Positions 9,988 through 18,502 of a stretch of DNA of 64,000 nucleotides are shown here, piece after piece. Origin of the DNA: Acidobacteriota bacterium (GTDB lineage: Bacteria; Acidobacteriota; Terriglobia; UBA7540); NCBI GenBank assembly GCA_003165315.1, contig PLSX01000112.1, positions 1 to 64,000 on the forward strand, in the 5' to 3' direction. The position numbers were made by a program, and so were the translations under genes. Positions within the stretch are counted from its first letter, which is position 1. Every line of letters starts with the position of its first letter. The notes beneath the pieces are model-generated. The model searched no databases. It saw only the letters and a list, made by a program, of their open reading frames with translations, and was not told the origin of the DNA.

Positions 9988-12900
9988 TCAAAAAATCGTG
10001 CTCAGTCCCTCCCCGTAAACTCCATTCGTGGAGGGCGTAATGAAAAAGTACATCTCCTGCTGATCCTCCGTTGCTTGCGCATAAGGGGGCAGGACCATCG
10101 AGGCAGAAGGCACGATTTCATAGGGCGACGTGGTGCTGGCGCGGCGCATATCCAGAAGCGTGAAGCGCACCTGGCCGTTCGCGTAATCGGGCGAGCGGCC
10201 GATGATTTCGCACGGAATATTGGTGACCCCTCGCCCGCCGCCGATGTAATCCGGAACTAATGGATGGGTAAGTGAAACCCAGTCTTTCAACTCAGGCTGA
10301 AGCGCCCCGAGTTGTGTCACCAGCTGATAAACCGGCGTGGCGAATCCATAACGCCGGAATAGTTGGTCCCCCAACAGGAAGGCTCGCAGTGAGCCCCCGC
10401 GCCCCATCTTGAGCCCCGCACTTTCCACCTGGTGGTTGTAGAGATAGCGGAAAAGGTTGTAGCTTGCCTGCTGGAGCATGGTCACGGTGCTGTTGTAAGT
10501 CCGCGCGCTGGTGTTGGTGGCGCCGTCATCAGCATCCAGGCGATAAGCGAGGGCGTTAATAACAGGCGCCAGATGGACCTCAGGAATCCCCACGATGCTG
10601 CGTTGTGTGAGGCCGAGCACCGGCGTTTGATCAGCCGGATTTTTCATCGCTTTCAACGTAAGCTGGCCTGAGGCGGTTACGACCATCACCAGACCCAGCG
10701 GTTTCAGGATCTGATCCTCCAACCAACTCCGCGCCTGTTGTGGCGACGTGATTTTGAATTCAAACCAGTCTCCCGAAAACATCGAGTCGCGAAGCGCCGT
10801 GATGCCGGTCACGTCGAGATAGGAGTTGGGATTGATCAAGGTTGAGGGGTCGCCCGCAGTGGCAGCCATCGCGAGCGGAACGTACTTGGCCCAGAATGGA
10901 TTTACCACTGCCACCAATTCGCCCGTTCCGCTGGCTCCCACGACGGCGCTCAGCGCCTGGTCCTGACCAACCCCCAGCTCGTTCTGCATGGCCGCGAGAA
11001 AAATATCCAGCGGGTTGCCGCTGACCCAGCGCGGGTTATCATTCGAGACAGCATAACTATTGGCCAGCCATTGTGCCCCATTGGGCTGCCAGGTATTCTT
11101 CTGCCCCGGCAAGAATTCTTCCGGCCCGCCGTTAGCCCAAAGAAAGGCTCCTTGCGCAAAGCGTTTGAGGTCTTCGGCTTTAAGGATGACGCGGCCGTCA
11201 GCGTCGAACCCAATTTCGGAGATTTGCATGACGTGAAGTGGAACAAAGTCGCCAATGGCGCTTTCGGGAAACCCCATGCTGAACGTCACAACCTGCCCGA
11301 TCAACGCTTCCTGCGCGGCCAGCGTGTGCAGCAATCCGCCGGGATCGATGCAGTGAATTTGCATTTGACCCACGGAACTGGAGCCGTTCTTGTCGTCGAT
11401 GGATTGTTCAGCGCCGGGCGGAACATACATGTAGGGCAACAATTGCGGCAAGCCTGAGACGGTGAGCAGCAAGCTGGGATTTGTTGCCACCAGCCACATC
11501 CATGCGGTCGGAGCGAGGGCGGGCCAAACTTCAAATTCGTAAGGTAGTCCGCGAGCCGCGAGTGAATAGGCCAACAGCGATCCGTTACCGGTCGCTTGCA
11601 ATAGGCTTGCTTGTCCCCTGATCAGCGTCGTCAACGCCGCGTCGAGGGTCGTGCCGAGGCCGGTGAAAAAGCCGGCAAGGCCGGAAATGTTATACAGCTC
11701 AAGGAGCATCAGGATCATGCCCCAGGTACCTTCCTGCCACACCGATGCGGGCGAACCGGAATACCCGCCGGGCGAATCGTTGTAGGGTTTCATTCCGCTA
11801 AATGGAGTCGTGACCTGGAAGGCTTGATTGTAGGAATTCGCGTGGTTGGAAAGAGCGATGGTCTGGTTATTCACCAGGAATGTTGTGTAAGCGAACTCCG
11901 CGCATTGCAGGGCGATGTCATCGCGCCCACTGGCGTGCGCCCAGAGAGCCGCCCAATGGCCGGAAGCGTCGAGTGCCTGGCTCGTGTCCAGCGTGTTACT
12001 GATCGCACCCTGCGCAAAGTGCCCCGGTACAACACCCGCGGGCGCTATATAGAGATTCGTGATCAGCTTGGCATCGATGCCGGCGGCTGCAGCGCTGGCA
12101 AGACCGGCAGTAGCTAGATATGAATTTGCTTGCGCAGAAGTGATTTGCCCCGTCTTTGCCAAAGTGGTTGCAGCCAACGACAGCACATGGGCAGCGCGCT
12201 CGAAGGCGAACCACAGGTCGATTTGGTGTTCGGTAGAAACGGTGGCCAACATGCCTGGGACAAATTGATAGCCCGGATTCTGGTAGCTCCCATACCCTTC
12301 GTAAAAAAGTCCGTTGGTAAGGTCCGCCGCTGTGCTTTGCAGGGTGAGAAGGAAGTTAATCATCCCTTGCAACTGAGAAATTGAGCTGAAGTCCTGCGCC
12401 ATGGGCATATAGACACAGTAGGCGTAAACCACCCAGGCCATTGAGCCGGCGCGGATGTAGGCCTGGTCCACCTGGCCGTTATAAGTGTCGTAGCTGAAGC
12501 TCAGCGAATTCGCGGGCTGCAAGGTCCCGGCGCTCAGGTTATCGAAGTAAAGGTCTGTGTTCGCTGCCGTAATTGTGAGTTTGAAGCCGGTAATCTTCGC
12601 GAGCGAATCGCTCGCGAGATTCACAATTAAAGATTCAAGATTCAAGAGCGTGGTCCGCCAAACCATCGTTCCCGGTCCGATTGGAACCGTGATGTTTGTT
12701 CCAGAAAGTGTTGCCGGGCCGGCCGCGCCACTCGTAACCTGAATGTCCGTAACCATGCCATGCGTTGTTACAACACTGATGTCGAAAACAAAGCCCGCGC
12801 CGGGAGCTTCCATATGTTCGAAGCTTAAATAAGTGTCGGCGGAATCGGGGAAGCCGCTGCCCGTGTAGGTGAACACATCACCGGCGGAGCCGGCGTGAAA

Positions 12901-14484
12901 ATCCAGAATGTTGCCATTGCCATAAGGTGGTTCTTGAGGTGTAACAGAGCTGGCCGCGATGTTCGCCACTGCCGCGCCAGTGCCTGTTTTCGACCACCGC
13001 GCTGTGGACCCATCTTCGGCGTTTTCCAGCACCAACGAAGCCAGGTACCCAGGGTTGGCGAGGAATGCATTCAGTTGGCTGATAACTTTTTCCGCCGCCG
13101 CAAAATTTCCTGCCGAGGTGTAGGCAAGGATGGCCAGGGCGGCGTCGTATATGAAGCTGCGATTTTGGATGGCGGGGATGTCTGTGGCGCCGGGATTGGG
13201 AACGAACAATGGATCACTGGTGGGAACGTCGAACGACCGCGGCAAGTCCGAATACTCCAGCTTGGCGCCCAGGGAGTCAAGGACTTCCGTCCATCCCACG
13301 ATGGGGTCGTTATAGAGAATATGCACGCTCGGATTTCCCAAGTCCGAATTCAGAATCACGGAGCTGCCGGCGCGTGCGTGGAAGCCGTCGCTTTGAACGA
13401 TGATGGGGATGTTGTCTTCCTGAAGATATTCGATGTCCGTCTTGACGTAAATTTGTGCCTTGTAGTTGGTCAGCTTGCCGCCCAGGGTGGTTCCCGCTTG
13501 CGGCATCTGGCAAACGCCCGTGTTGGTGTGAGCCAGCCAGCCGGAAGGAATGGAGGTGCCGCTCCAACCGCCTGCCGGCTGCGCCACGCTCGCTGGGTAG
13601 AGTGCCGCGAGCAGCAGGCCAGGGTGAACCCTTCCCAAGCTCCAGGTGTACCCTCCAGCGTAAGCTCCCCCTCCAACCGGAACCATGGTTTCAAGGCTGG
13701 AGCTGCCCTGGTAGTACCAAACGTCGCTATGCACAAATACATCGACCCGATATAAACCCTGGGCATTCAGCAAATTGAAGACGTACCCCATTGCTACCCA
13801 GCCAGCGTTCTGATAGCCAAGAGCAATGAGTTTCCAGATTTGGGTGTTGTCTCCCGTCAGCGCACCAAGCGTGGCCGGCCAGCTCGGAGGATTGCTGGTA
13901 TTTGCGGTAAGGCCGTTGAAGAGGGCCATCTGGACGTTGTTATTCGAATCGACAATCAACGAGCCAAAGGGGTAGTTGGCATTGGCCGTCCACTTGGCGA
14001 TCACGCCTGGCGTCTGTGGCTGCCCCGGCGTAATCCAGGTGGAAGTGGCGTTGTAAAGTAGAGTGTTTACGGACTGTTGCATCGCCGCGGTGACTTCGTA
14101 GCCGTTCACGAACAGGTTGCCCCACGGAAGCGCCTGGCCTGATTCGTTCACCGGATAGCCATCCGGACCCAATTGATTATCTGCCCATAGCCCCGGCGGC
14201 ATTGCTGCCACTATTGACTCAATGGGTGACATGGGTATCGGAGCTTCCTGCGCGCCGCTCACAGTAAGACCAGTCAAGAAATCGATCTGCGAACTGATGC
14301 CGCACTCCACGAGCCCTGTTGCGGGCTCTTCCGCCATGGCCGAGGCCGCGGCGCCTTGCGTCAGCAACGCATTGGCAAGCCAGTTTCCCGCGGGGCTCGA
14401 TTGCCGGCCATAAAGCCAGGCCAACGACTGGTTCATCGCCTGCCAAAAATTGCCAGGCCAGTATGTGGATACATTGGGCATCAT
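9988..14484 (-). CDS. Very large tail hub/baseplate-like protein with an internal alpha-helical glycosidase-like region
   Basis: 1498 aa. The N-terminal part is phage-specific. The middle (about residues 430-960: SFIYDAALAILAYTSAGNF, DQAYIRAGSMAWVVYAY, EHQIDLWFAFERAAHVL, SVWQEGTWGMILMLLEL) has the repeating amphipathic helices and aromatic clusters of six-hairpin-type glycosidases, with a beta-sandwich insert near residues 500-650. The C-terminal ~480 residues (PLHVMQISEIGFDADGRVILKAEDL, LEDQILKPLGLVMVVTASGQLTL, PCEIIGRSPDYANGQVRFTLLDM) resemble phage tail hub or tip proteins. A hub carrying a polysaccharide-degrading module would suit penetration of a capsule. The domain assignments are inferred from patterns only. 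Confidence 0.6.
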   Translation of the reverse strand: MMPNVSTYWPGNFWQAMNQSLAWLYGRQSSPAGNWLANALLTQGAAASAMAEEPATGLVECGISSQIDFLTGLTVSGAQEAPIPMSPIESIVAAMPPGLWADNQLGPDGYPVNESGQALPWGNLFVNGYEVTAAMQQSVNTLLYNATSTWITPGQPQTPGVIAKWTANANYPFGSLIVDSNNNVQMALFNGLTANTSNPPSWPATLGALTGDNTQIWKLIALGYQNAGWVAMGYVFNLLNAQGLYRVDVFVHSDVWYYQGSSSLETMVPVGGGAYAGGYTWSLGRVHPGLLLAALYPASVAQPAGGWSGTSIPSGWLAHTNTGVCQMPQAGTTLGGKLTNYKAQIYVKTDIEYLQEDNIPIIVQSDGFHARAGSSVILNSDLGNPSVHILYNDPIVGWTEVLDSLGAKLEYSDLPRSFDVPTSDPLFVPNPGATDIPAIQNRSFIYDAALAILAYTSAGNFAAAEKVISQLNAFLANPGYLASLVLENAEDGSTARWSKTGTGAAVANIAASSVTPQEPPYGNGNILDFHAGSAGDVFTYTGSGFPDSADTYLSFEHMEAPGAGFVFDISVVTTHGMVTDIQVTSGAAGPATLSGTNITVPIGPGTMVWRTTLLNLESLIVNLASDSLAKITGFKLTITAANTDLYFDNLSAGTLQPANSLSFSYDTYNGQVDQAYIRAGSMAWVVYAYCVYMPMAQDFSSISQLQGMINFLLTLQSTAADLTNGLFYEGYGSYQNPGYQFVPGMLATVSTEHQIDLWFAFERAAHVLSLAATTLAKTGQITSAQANSYLATAGLASAAAAGIDAKLITNLYIAPAGVVPGHFAQGAISNTLDTSQALDASGHWAALWAHASGRDDIALQCAEFAYTTFLVNNQTIALSNHANSYNQAFQVTTPFSGMKPYNDSPGGYSGSPASVWQEGTWGMILMLLELYNISGLAGFFTGLGTTLDAALTTLIRGQASLLQATGNGSLLAYSLAARGLPYEFEVWPALAPTAWMWLVATNPSLLLTVSGLPQLLPYMYVPPGAEQSIDDKNGSSSVGQMQIHCIDPGGLLHTLAAQEALIGQVVTFSMGFPESAIGDFVPLHVMQISEIGFDADGRVILKAEDLKRFAQGAFLWANGGPEEFLPGQKNTWQPNGAQWLANSYAVSNDNPRWVSGNPLDIFLAAMQNELGVGQDQALSAVVGASGTGELVAVVNPFWAKYVPLAMAATAGDPSTLINPNSYLDVTGITALRDSMFSGDWFEFKITSPQQARSWLEDQILKPLGLVMVVTASGQLTLKAMKNPADQTPVLGLTQRSIVGIPEVHLAPVINALAYRLDADDGATNTSARTYNSTVTMLQQASYNLFRYLYNHQVESAGLKMGRGGSLRAFLLGDQLFRRYGFATPVYQLVTQLGALQPELKDWVSLTHPLVPDYIGGGRGVTNIPCEIIGRSPDYANGQVRFTLLDMRRASTTSPYEIVPSASMVLPPYAQATEDQQEMYFFITPSTNGVYGEGLSTIF

Positions 14485-14490
14485 TCACTC

Positions 14491-14560
14491 GTGTTGGGTA
14501 GGCAGTAGGCAGCAAACGTGCCCTGCTGCCCACTGCCTACTGCCTTCTGCCTACTCTGCT
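14491..14560. repeat. Inverted word-repeat spacer (GGCAGTAGGCAG / CTGCCTACTGCC)
   Basis: A short perfect-looking example: GTAGGCAGTAGGCAGC faces GCCCACTGCCTACTGCC and TTCTGCCTACT, about 15 bases apart. Read as RNA it forms a GC-rich hairpin between the small gene at 14561-14743 and the hub gene. Confidence 0.75.
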
Positions 14561-14743
14561 TTAGGTTCCCCACCCGCCAATTCCCCACGTCATCACCCCG
14601 TATCCCGATTGGGTGAGTGACTGGATTTGCGACTGCGTGAAGCTGGCGAGCACAATTCCGAATTGGGGGATTTGCAAAATATACAAAGGCTGCTTCTGCG
14701 GCGAAGTCAGGCCGAATTGCCAGATTTGATTGCCAGAAATCAT
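14561..14743 (-). CDS. Small phage tail-region protein, unknown
   Basis: A 60-aa reading frame beginning MISGNQIWQFGL and ending GVMTWGIGGWGT, rich in Q, I, G and W. The competing frame (14481-14753) runs through the word-repeat spacer and looks like chance coding, so this frame was preferred. It has no good Shine-Dalgarno sequence. It lies between the 127-aa tail gene and the hub gene. It may be a small tail-tip component, but the evidence is weak. Confidence 0.4.
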   Translation of the reverse strand: MISGNQIWQFGLTSPQKQPLYILQIPQFGIVLASFTQSQIQSLTQSGYGVMTWGIGGWGT

Positions 14744-14754
14744 CGGTCACCATG

Positions 14755-14858
14755 ACAGTTGAAACTGTCGAAAAGCCAAAGAAGTTGCAAGATTCTGCTC
14801 CTCGTGCATTTTCCCTCTATCAACTTCTTCGACTCTTCGACTTTTCAACCTCTTTCAC
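14755..14858. repeat. Inverted word-repeat spacer (GAAACTGTCGAAAAG / CTTCGACTCTTCGAC)
   Basis: One side reads GTTGAAACTGTCGAAAAGCC and the other CTTCGACTCTTCGACTTTTC. Degenerate copies of a TCGAC/GTCGA-containing word face each other across about 50 bases. Confidence 0.6.
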
Positions 14859-15238
14859 GTGATTACTTGTCTAAACTTCAAATGAAAGCTGTACTGCCCC
14901 GCTGCCTTATAGGCTGCCGTCCAGTTTGTGTCCTCAAGCCAGTAATTGGTATAGAGGGATTGTGAGCTGTCGGGATAATAGGCAAAAACTCCGCCCTGCA
15001 GCGCAAAACTCATGAATTGCGCCCACCCCGCCACGTCGCCGCCAGCGCCCACCCATTCCAGATCGAGATCAAGGAAATTATCGATGCGTTCAAGCACGGA
15101 TTCACGCACGCCGCTCGAGGCCACGTTATCGTGCCGGATAGCCACGGCGGAATAAGCCGGTACGCGCCGGGGCGGCCGCTGGAACAAGAGCGTCGTCGAA
15201 CCAGTGCCGTAGGGATAAACGATTGCTGGATTTGCCAT
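14855..15238 (-). CDS. Phage tail-region protein, unknown
   Basis: A 127-aa protein starting MANPAIVYPYGTGSTTLLF after AAGGAT. It has a mid-region AIRHDNVASSGVRESVLERIDNFLDL and a hydrophobic, aromatic C-terminus (QYSFHLKFRQVIT). Similar small proteins with a 'S.G...SVLER' segment often sit just after the tape-measure gene in siphovirus tail operons, where they form the distal tail. That assignment is by position and shape, not by a diagnostic motif. Confidence 0.55.
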   Translation of the reverse strand: MANPAIVYPYGTGSTTLLFQRPPRRVPAYSAVAIRHDNVASSGVRESVLERIDNFLDLDLEWVGAGGDVAGWAQFMSFALQGGVFAYYPDSSQSLYTNYWLEDTNWTAAYKAAGQYSFHLKFRQVIT

Positions 15239-15245
15239 ATTAATC

Positions 15246-15330
15246 CTTAGGTCTCAGGTGTCGGGTGCCAGGTGTCAGGCAAGCGCAAAAGCCTTGGACC
15301 TGACACCTGATACCTGGTACCCGACACTTC
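15246..15330. repeat. Inverted word-repeat spacer (CAGGTGTCGGGTGCCAGG / CCTGACACCTGATACCTGG)
   Basis: Tandem degenerate copies of the AGGTGTC word face CTGACACCTG words on the other side of a ~15-base centre. It is one of the cleanest inverted pairs in the window and lies between the tape-measure-like gene and the next tail gene. Confidence 0.8.
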
Positions 15331-15334
15331 CTCT

Positions 15335-16165
15335 TTAATGTCCTACCGGACTACCGCGTTGCGCGCTGGTTGCCGTCACGTTCACTCCTCGCGAAACGGC
15401 CCCGTTTACGGCGCTAGCGACGTAGTTTTCAAAATCCTGGGTGCCGCGAATAATCACCACGCCTGATCCTCTGAATCGCGAGGAGGCTCCGGCCGCACCC
15501 GGGGCCAGAGCTGCGGAATCCGGAATCCGCGATCCGGAATCGCCGAGAGCGCCGAGCCCTGAATCGCGAGACCCGCCGCCACCGCCTCCCGCGCTCCGCC
15601 GATGCCCGCCCGTACCGGCGAGCAGGGCATATTGGGCCGCCGCCTCAAAGTGGAGGCCGGCGGCCATGATGGCGGCGGGGTTGGGAGGCCACGATCCCTC
15701 CGCCAGCAGTGCGATGCCGCGCGCCGTCTCCCAAACCGCCTCCACTCCCGCCTGGGCCTTGCGTCCTGCAATCAAGCCGGCGAGCCCACTGGTCATCAAC
15801 TCCGCGCCAGCTGCTGTTTGTGAGCGCAGGGCAAGAGCCGCGCGTTGGACGGCACTCGTTTGCAAATCAGTCTGGGCCGTCGTCGATGTTATCTCTGGCG
15901 TTAGGGCGCGGAAGGCCTCGTGCATCTGGCGGATGGGCGCCACCGCTATCTGGCTTTGGTTGTGCAAACGGGAAAAGATCGCGATGGAATCCTGCTGGGC
16001 CTTTGCGGCCTTTAGAATTTCTTCCGTATTTTCCCTCATGGCCTTGGAGTCCTTCTCCAGCCCGGCGGAAGACGACTCAAGAATTTTCAACGCCGACTGC
16101 GCACGCTGAGGATGTGCACCGAGTTGCAGCAGCAAGCTGAGGATGTTGTTTCCACCTTGTCCCAT
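15335..16165 (-). CDS. Short tape-measure-like tail protein
   Basis: 276 aa. The first ~130 residues form an unbroken helical, coiled-coil-like region (SALKILESSSAGLEKDSKAM, RENTEEILKAAKAQQDSIAI). A hydrophobic, alanine-rich segment (LMTSGLAGLIAGRKAQAGVE, AAIMAAGLHFEAAAQYALLA) follows, then a glycine run and a word-repeat insert (SRDSGLGALGDSGSRIPDS, about residues 198-217). Its position after the tail tube and chaperone genes fits a tape measure, but that protein is normally several hundred to more than a thousand residues. Either the tail is very short or the gene is reduced. Confidence 0.55.
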   Translation of the reverse strand: MGQGGNNILSLLLQLGAHPQRAQSALKILESSSAGLEKDSKAMRENTEEILKAAKAQQDSIAIFSRLHNQSQIAVAPIRQMHEAFRALTPEITSTTAQTDLQTSAVQRAALALRSQTAAGAELMTSGLAGLIAGRKAQAGVEAVWETARGIALLAEGSWPPNPAAIMAAGLHFEAAAQYALLAGTGGHRRSAGGGGGGSRDSGLGALGDSGSRIPDSAALAPGAAGASSRFRGSGVVIIRGTQDFENYVASAVNGAVSRGVNVTATSAQRGSPVGH

Positions 16166-16277
16166 TTTTAGCTCTCACTTTCAGGTTTCGGCGATCAGCG
16201 TGCCCTTGTCTCTCATCAGCAGTCCGGTTGCTAAGGGCGACGGGCATGCGACCACGAACCACTGACATCTTTTCCCG

Positions 16278-16571
16278 TCACCACTCGAGTACATTCTCTT
16301 CCTTGTCAAACTCGCCATGCTCTCGCGCGGCAAGGGTCTCAGCCGCGGTGCAGTCCACCAGATAAGCCGGCATGCCCGTGAGTTCCAGAAGCTCGCTCGG
16401 CCGGCAAAAGCTCCGTTTTGCCACTTCCGCCAGGTACAGAACCCGCTCCTTGTCCCCCAGGAAATCGCCCGAGGTCTTCAGTCGAGGTGACAGGTGACAG
16501 GTTACAGGTTGCAGGGATCTCATCCCTGTTCCCTGTAACCTGTGACCTGTTCCCTGAACTGAACACCTCAC
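16278..16571 (-). CDS. Tail assembly chaperone, second frame (GT-like extension)
   Basis: The open frame begins upstream of GTG 16571 inside the previous gene and is offset by +1 (equivalent to -2). Its first ~30 codons are word repeat; the credible part begins at GDFLGDKERVLYLAEVAKRS, followed by FCRPSELLELTG and YLVDCTAAETLAARE, a pattern like the C-terminal T domain of siphovirus tail chaperones (RPSELL..., acidic tail). It has no ribosome-binding site of its own at a sensible start. The likely expression route is a -2 shift from the 16339-16923 frame near the CCTGGGGGAC run (G5 at 16454-16458). Confidence 0.55.
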   Translation of the reverse strand: MRCSVQGTGHRLQGTGMRSLQPVTCHLSPRLKTSGDFLGDKERVLYLAEVAKRSFCRPSELLELTGMPAYLVDCTAAETLAAREHGEFDKEENVLEW

Positions 16572-16923
16572 CTCGCAGCCAGAGGAATACGAACTTCAGA
16601 TCATCGATCAGAATATCGGCCAGGCCGATCTCATCTGCTGTGGGAGTCGCCGCGAAGCGGGGTTGCACAAACAAGCGCGTGAGTGTCGCAGACAGCCACT
16701 GGGTAAACGCCTCAACGTCTTCCACCTTAACTTCCTCGGGCTTGGCGTCGGTAACCCGGGCTTGCAGCAATGTACCCGTTCGCCCCATTTCGAGCGCGGC
16801 AAACACGGGAGGCCGGCAGAGCAAGACGGTTAAGCCGCTCGCGGGAAGTGCTACCCTTTCGACATTCGAGTGCTCTATAGCTCGCTTGAAATCTTCCGAC
16901 TTGGCAATACAGTCATCAGGCAT
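16339..16923 (-). CDS. Tail assembly chaperone, first frame (G-like)
   Basis: 194 aa from ATG 16923, which follows GAGG; the frame extends upstream through a word repeat that is unlikely to be translated. The body (KSEDFKRAIEHSNVERVALP, VEDVEAFTQWLSATLTRLF, ADILIDDLKFVFLWLRGEV) has the size and place of a phage tail chaperone between tail tube and tape measure. After residue ~126 it enters an inverted word repeat, and the end of the frame looks like non-native coding while the neighbouring frame looks real. This suggests frameshifting, or damage by the repeat. Confidence 0.55.
   Translation of the reverse strand: MPDDCIAKSEDFKRAIEHSNVERVALPASGLTVLLCRPPVFAALEMGRTGTLLQARVTDAKPEEVKVEDVEAFTQWLSATLTRLFVQPRFAATPTADEIGLADILIDDLKFVFLWLRGEVFSSGNRSQVTGNRDEIPATCNLSPVTSTEDLGRFPGGQGAGSVPGGSGKTELLPAERASGTHGHAGLSGGLHRG
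16486..16562. repeat. Inverted word-repeat inside the tail chaperone gene
   Basis: GTGACAGGTGACAGGTTACA faces TGTAACCTGTGACCTGTTCC, with AGGGATCTCATCCCT at the centre forming a tight hairpin tip. The element lies within coding sequence, between the parts that look like the G and T halves of the chaperone. It is open in both frames. Confidence 0.8.
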
Positions 16924-16935
16924 TACAACCTCGTC

Positions 16936-17030
16936 ACTATTGCCCTTTGCGCTTTGATTTTTGCCTTTTGACTTCTGGCATTTAGAAATGCAAGTCAAAA
17001 GGCAAAGCGCCGAGGCCAAGAGGTAAAACC
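16936..17030. repeat. Word-repeat spacer (TTTTGCCTTTTGAC type)
   Basis: GCCCTTTGCGCTTTGATTTTTG and GCCTTTTGACTTC are followed by the complementary AAGTCAAAAGGCAAAGCGCC, across a short centre. It separates the tail tube and chaperone genes, and the same word flanks the other end of the tail tube gene. Confidence 0.75.
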
Positions 17031-17035
17031 GAAAC

Positions 17036-17824
17036 CTAAACCTGCCGATAGACCTTCCCCCCTCGGTCCCCCACGGGTCGATTCAGGTCCGCGATCGCTT
17101 GAAAGGTGATCTTGTAGGTTGTCTCTTTGCCGCGCTGGAACGGCAGCTTCACCGTCTCTTTTTGATAGGCGCGATAGATTTGTGAAACGACAAACTTCAG
17201 CGTCTGGTCCTTGCGTTTGGAAATCAGCAACACACTATATTTGGGCACCGGCTTCAGGCCACCAAAAGCGATCTCCTCGTAGGTTTGTGCGCCCGCCGGC
17301 AGCGCCGTGTCGGTGCCAGTGGCGTAGGTGCCGTGGGGAACGAAAAGCTGAAGCTTGTTGCAGTCGGACTCCTTTAAGGTGACCGCGATCGAATCCACTT
17401 CACCCGTCATGACAGCATCGATGGGCAGCGTTTCCTGGTCGGCAGTGGTCTCTTCAACCTTGGCTCCTATATCGAGATCCGTGGCGCCTTCCAGCGCCCC
17501 GGCAAAAAGGTATGCCGGCGCCAGTGCCGCGCACGTCCAGACCACGGTGGCGCCGTCGGAGGTTGTCGCTCCGAGTGCGGTTCCCCAGGCACCGGGCGCG
17601 CTCGTATAGGTGGTGCCGCCCGTCGTGCACTCCTGCACGTTGCCGTTTGAGTCCACGATCATCTGCCCAGCGGTGACGGTTTGCCCCGCTGCCCATGCAG
17701 GTTGCAGGGGCGTGCCATCGGTTCCGATGATGTGCCGCTTGCCGCTGGCCGGCGCGCAGACGTTTAAATAGATCCAGCCCGGGCCTTGGTGAATCAGGGT
17801 TGGTGTGGGTGTTCCGAGTGCCAT
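17036..17824 (-). CDS. Tail tube-like protein
   Basis: 262 aa from ATG 17824 (MALGTPTPTLIHQGPG), which follows GGAGACATC; upstream in-frame codons are word repeat. The protein is beta-rich. An N-terminal insert (about residues 40-110: VTAGQMIVDSNGNVQECTTG and following) looks like a carbohydrate- or fibre-type module, and the rest (VEETTADQETLPIDAVMTGE, SIAVTLKESDCNKLQLFVPH, TYKITFQAIADLNRP) has the pattern of siphovirus tail tube proteins. Its place between the joining genes and the chaperone supports this. Confidence 0.65.
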   Translation of the reverse strand: MALGTPTPTLIHQGPGWIYLNVCAPASGKRHIIGTDGTPLQPAWAAGQTVTAGQMIVDSNGNVQECTTGGTTYTSAPGAWGTALGATTSDGATVVWTCAALAPAYLFAGALEGATDLDIGAKVEETTADQETLPIDAVMTGEVDSIAVTLKESDCNKLQLFVPHGTYATGTDTALPAGAQTYEEIAFGGLKPVPKYSVLLISKRKDQTLKFVVSQIYRAYQKETVKLPFQRGKETTYKITFQAIADLNRPVGDRGGKVYRQV

Positions 17825-17829
17825 GATGT

Positions 17830-17935
17830 CTCCTTCACTTTTGCCTTTTGCGTTTTGACTTTTGATTTGCTCCGGCCCCAGGGAAGAACAAGGCAAAAGG
17901 CAAAACGCAAAAGTCAAATGGCAAAAGTTACGTTT
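17830..17935. repeat. Inverted word-repeat spacer (CTTTTGCCTTTTGCG / CAAAAGGCAAAACGC)
   Basis: Tandem copies TTTTGCCTTTTGCGTTTTGA face GGCAAAAGGCAAAACGCAAA across a ~30-base GC-rich centre. The arms are almost perfect complements, making a long A/T-G/C hairpin upstream of the tail tube gene. Confidence 0.85.
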
Positions 17936-18500
17936 CCTCTAATTCAAACACCACCGTCAAAGTCACACGCATGATGGGCGCATCCACCTCGGGTACGTTG
18001 ACTTTGGCGGGGGCATGCGATTCCACAAAAACGTCGTTCACGGCTCCCGAGGCATTCGGCGCCGTTTCTCCGCTGGGTACCGTCTCGTGTTGAATGGGCA
18101 GGGAGGTGGTCCAATCGCCGAGTGACGGCCAGGGGCCGGCGCTGGTGATCATCATGTCGAGAAGGCGCGCGTAATCCTGCGCATCCTCCTGGGCCATCTC
18201 CAAATCATATTGGCCAGTGTCGAGAGCCAGGCTAATTCGGACTTCGTGGTGCCGTGTTGCCTTGTCATCATCGCGATTGAAATTCGTGGGACCTATTTCC
18301 AGAAAGAGCCACGGCCAACTGGTGCGCGAACCGGGTCCCTTGTGGAATTCCGCAATGGGGCTGAGCGGTTGGTTCCCGTCCACTGCGCGCGCGGCATTGA
18401 TGACGGCGAGCGCGGCAGCTTGATCGCGCTGAATAATCGCGATCATTTGATTAACCAGCGGCTTGGCGAAATGTGCTTGATAAGCTTGCGTCCAAGGCAT
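17928..18500 (-). CDS. Head-tail joining or tail terminator protein
   Basis: A 190-aa protein starting MPWTQAYQAHFAKPLVNQMI. A central beta-rich stretch (WPWLFLEIGPTNFNRDDDKA, RHHEVRISLALDTGQYDLEM) and the C-terminal PIMRVTLTVVFELEET match the shape of tail terminator proteins, which sit just before the tail tube gene, as here. No diagnostic motif was seen; the call rests on gene order and fold-like pattern. Confidence 0.55.
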   Translation of the reverse strand: MPWTQAYQAHFAKPLVNQMIAIIQRDQAAALAVINAARAVDGNQPLSPIAEFHKGPGSRTSWPWLFLEIGPTNFNRDDDKATRHHEVRISLALDTGQYDLEMAQEDAQDYARLLDMMITSAGPWPSLGDWTTSLPIQHETVPSGETAPNASGAVNDVFVESHAPAKVNVPEVDAPIMRVTLTVVFELEET

Positions 18501-18502
18501 TG

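Noticed and set aside
12895-13755. Open frame of 286 codons on the plus strand
   Set aside because: It lies wholly inside the hub-like gene on the other strand. The composition is arginine/cysteine-rich shadow coding with no family pattern or ribosome-binding site.
14481-14753. 90-codon frame overlapping the 60-aa tail gene
   Set aside because: It reads through the word-repeat spacer (KQSRQKAVGSGQQGTF). The alternative frame ends just before the spacer and has cleaner composition.
15441-16109. Open frame of 222 codons on the plus strand
   Set aside because: It is antisense to the tape-measure-like gene and made of low-complexity Pro/Arg/Ala codons, so it is a GC-driven shadow.
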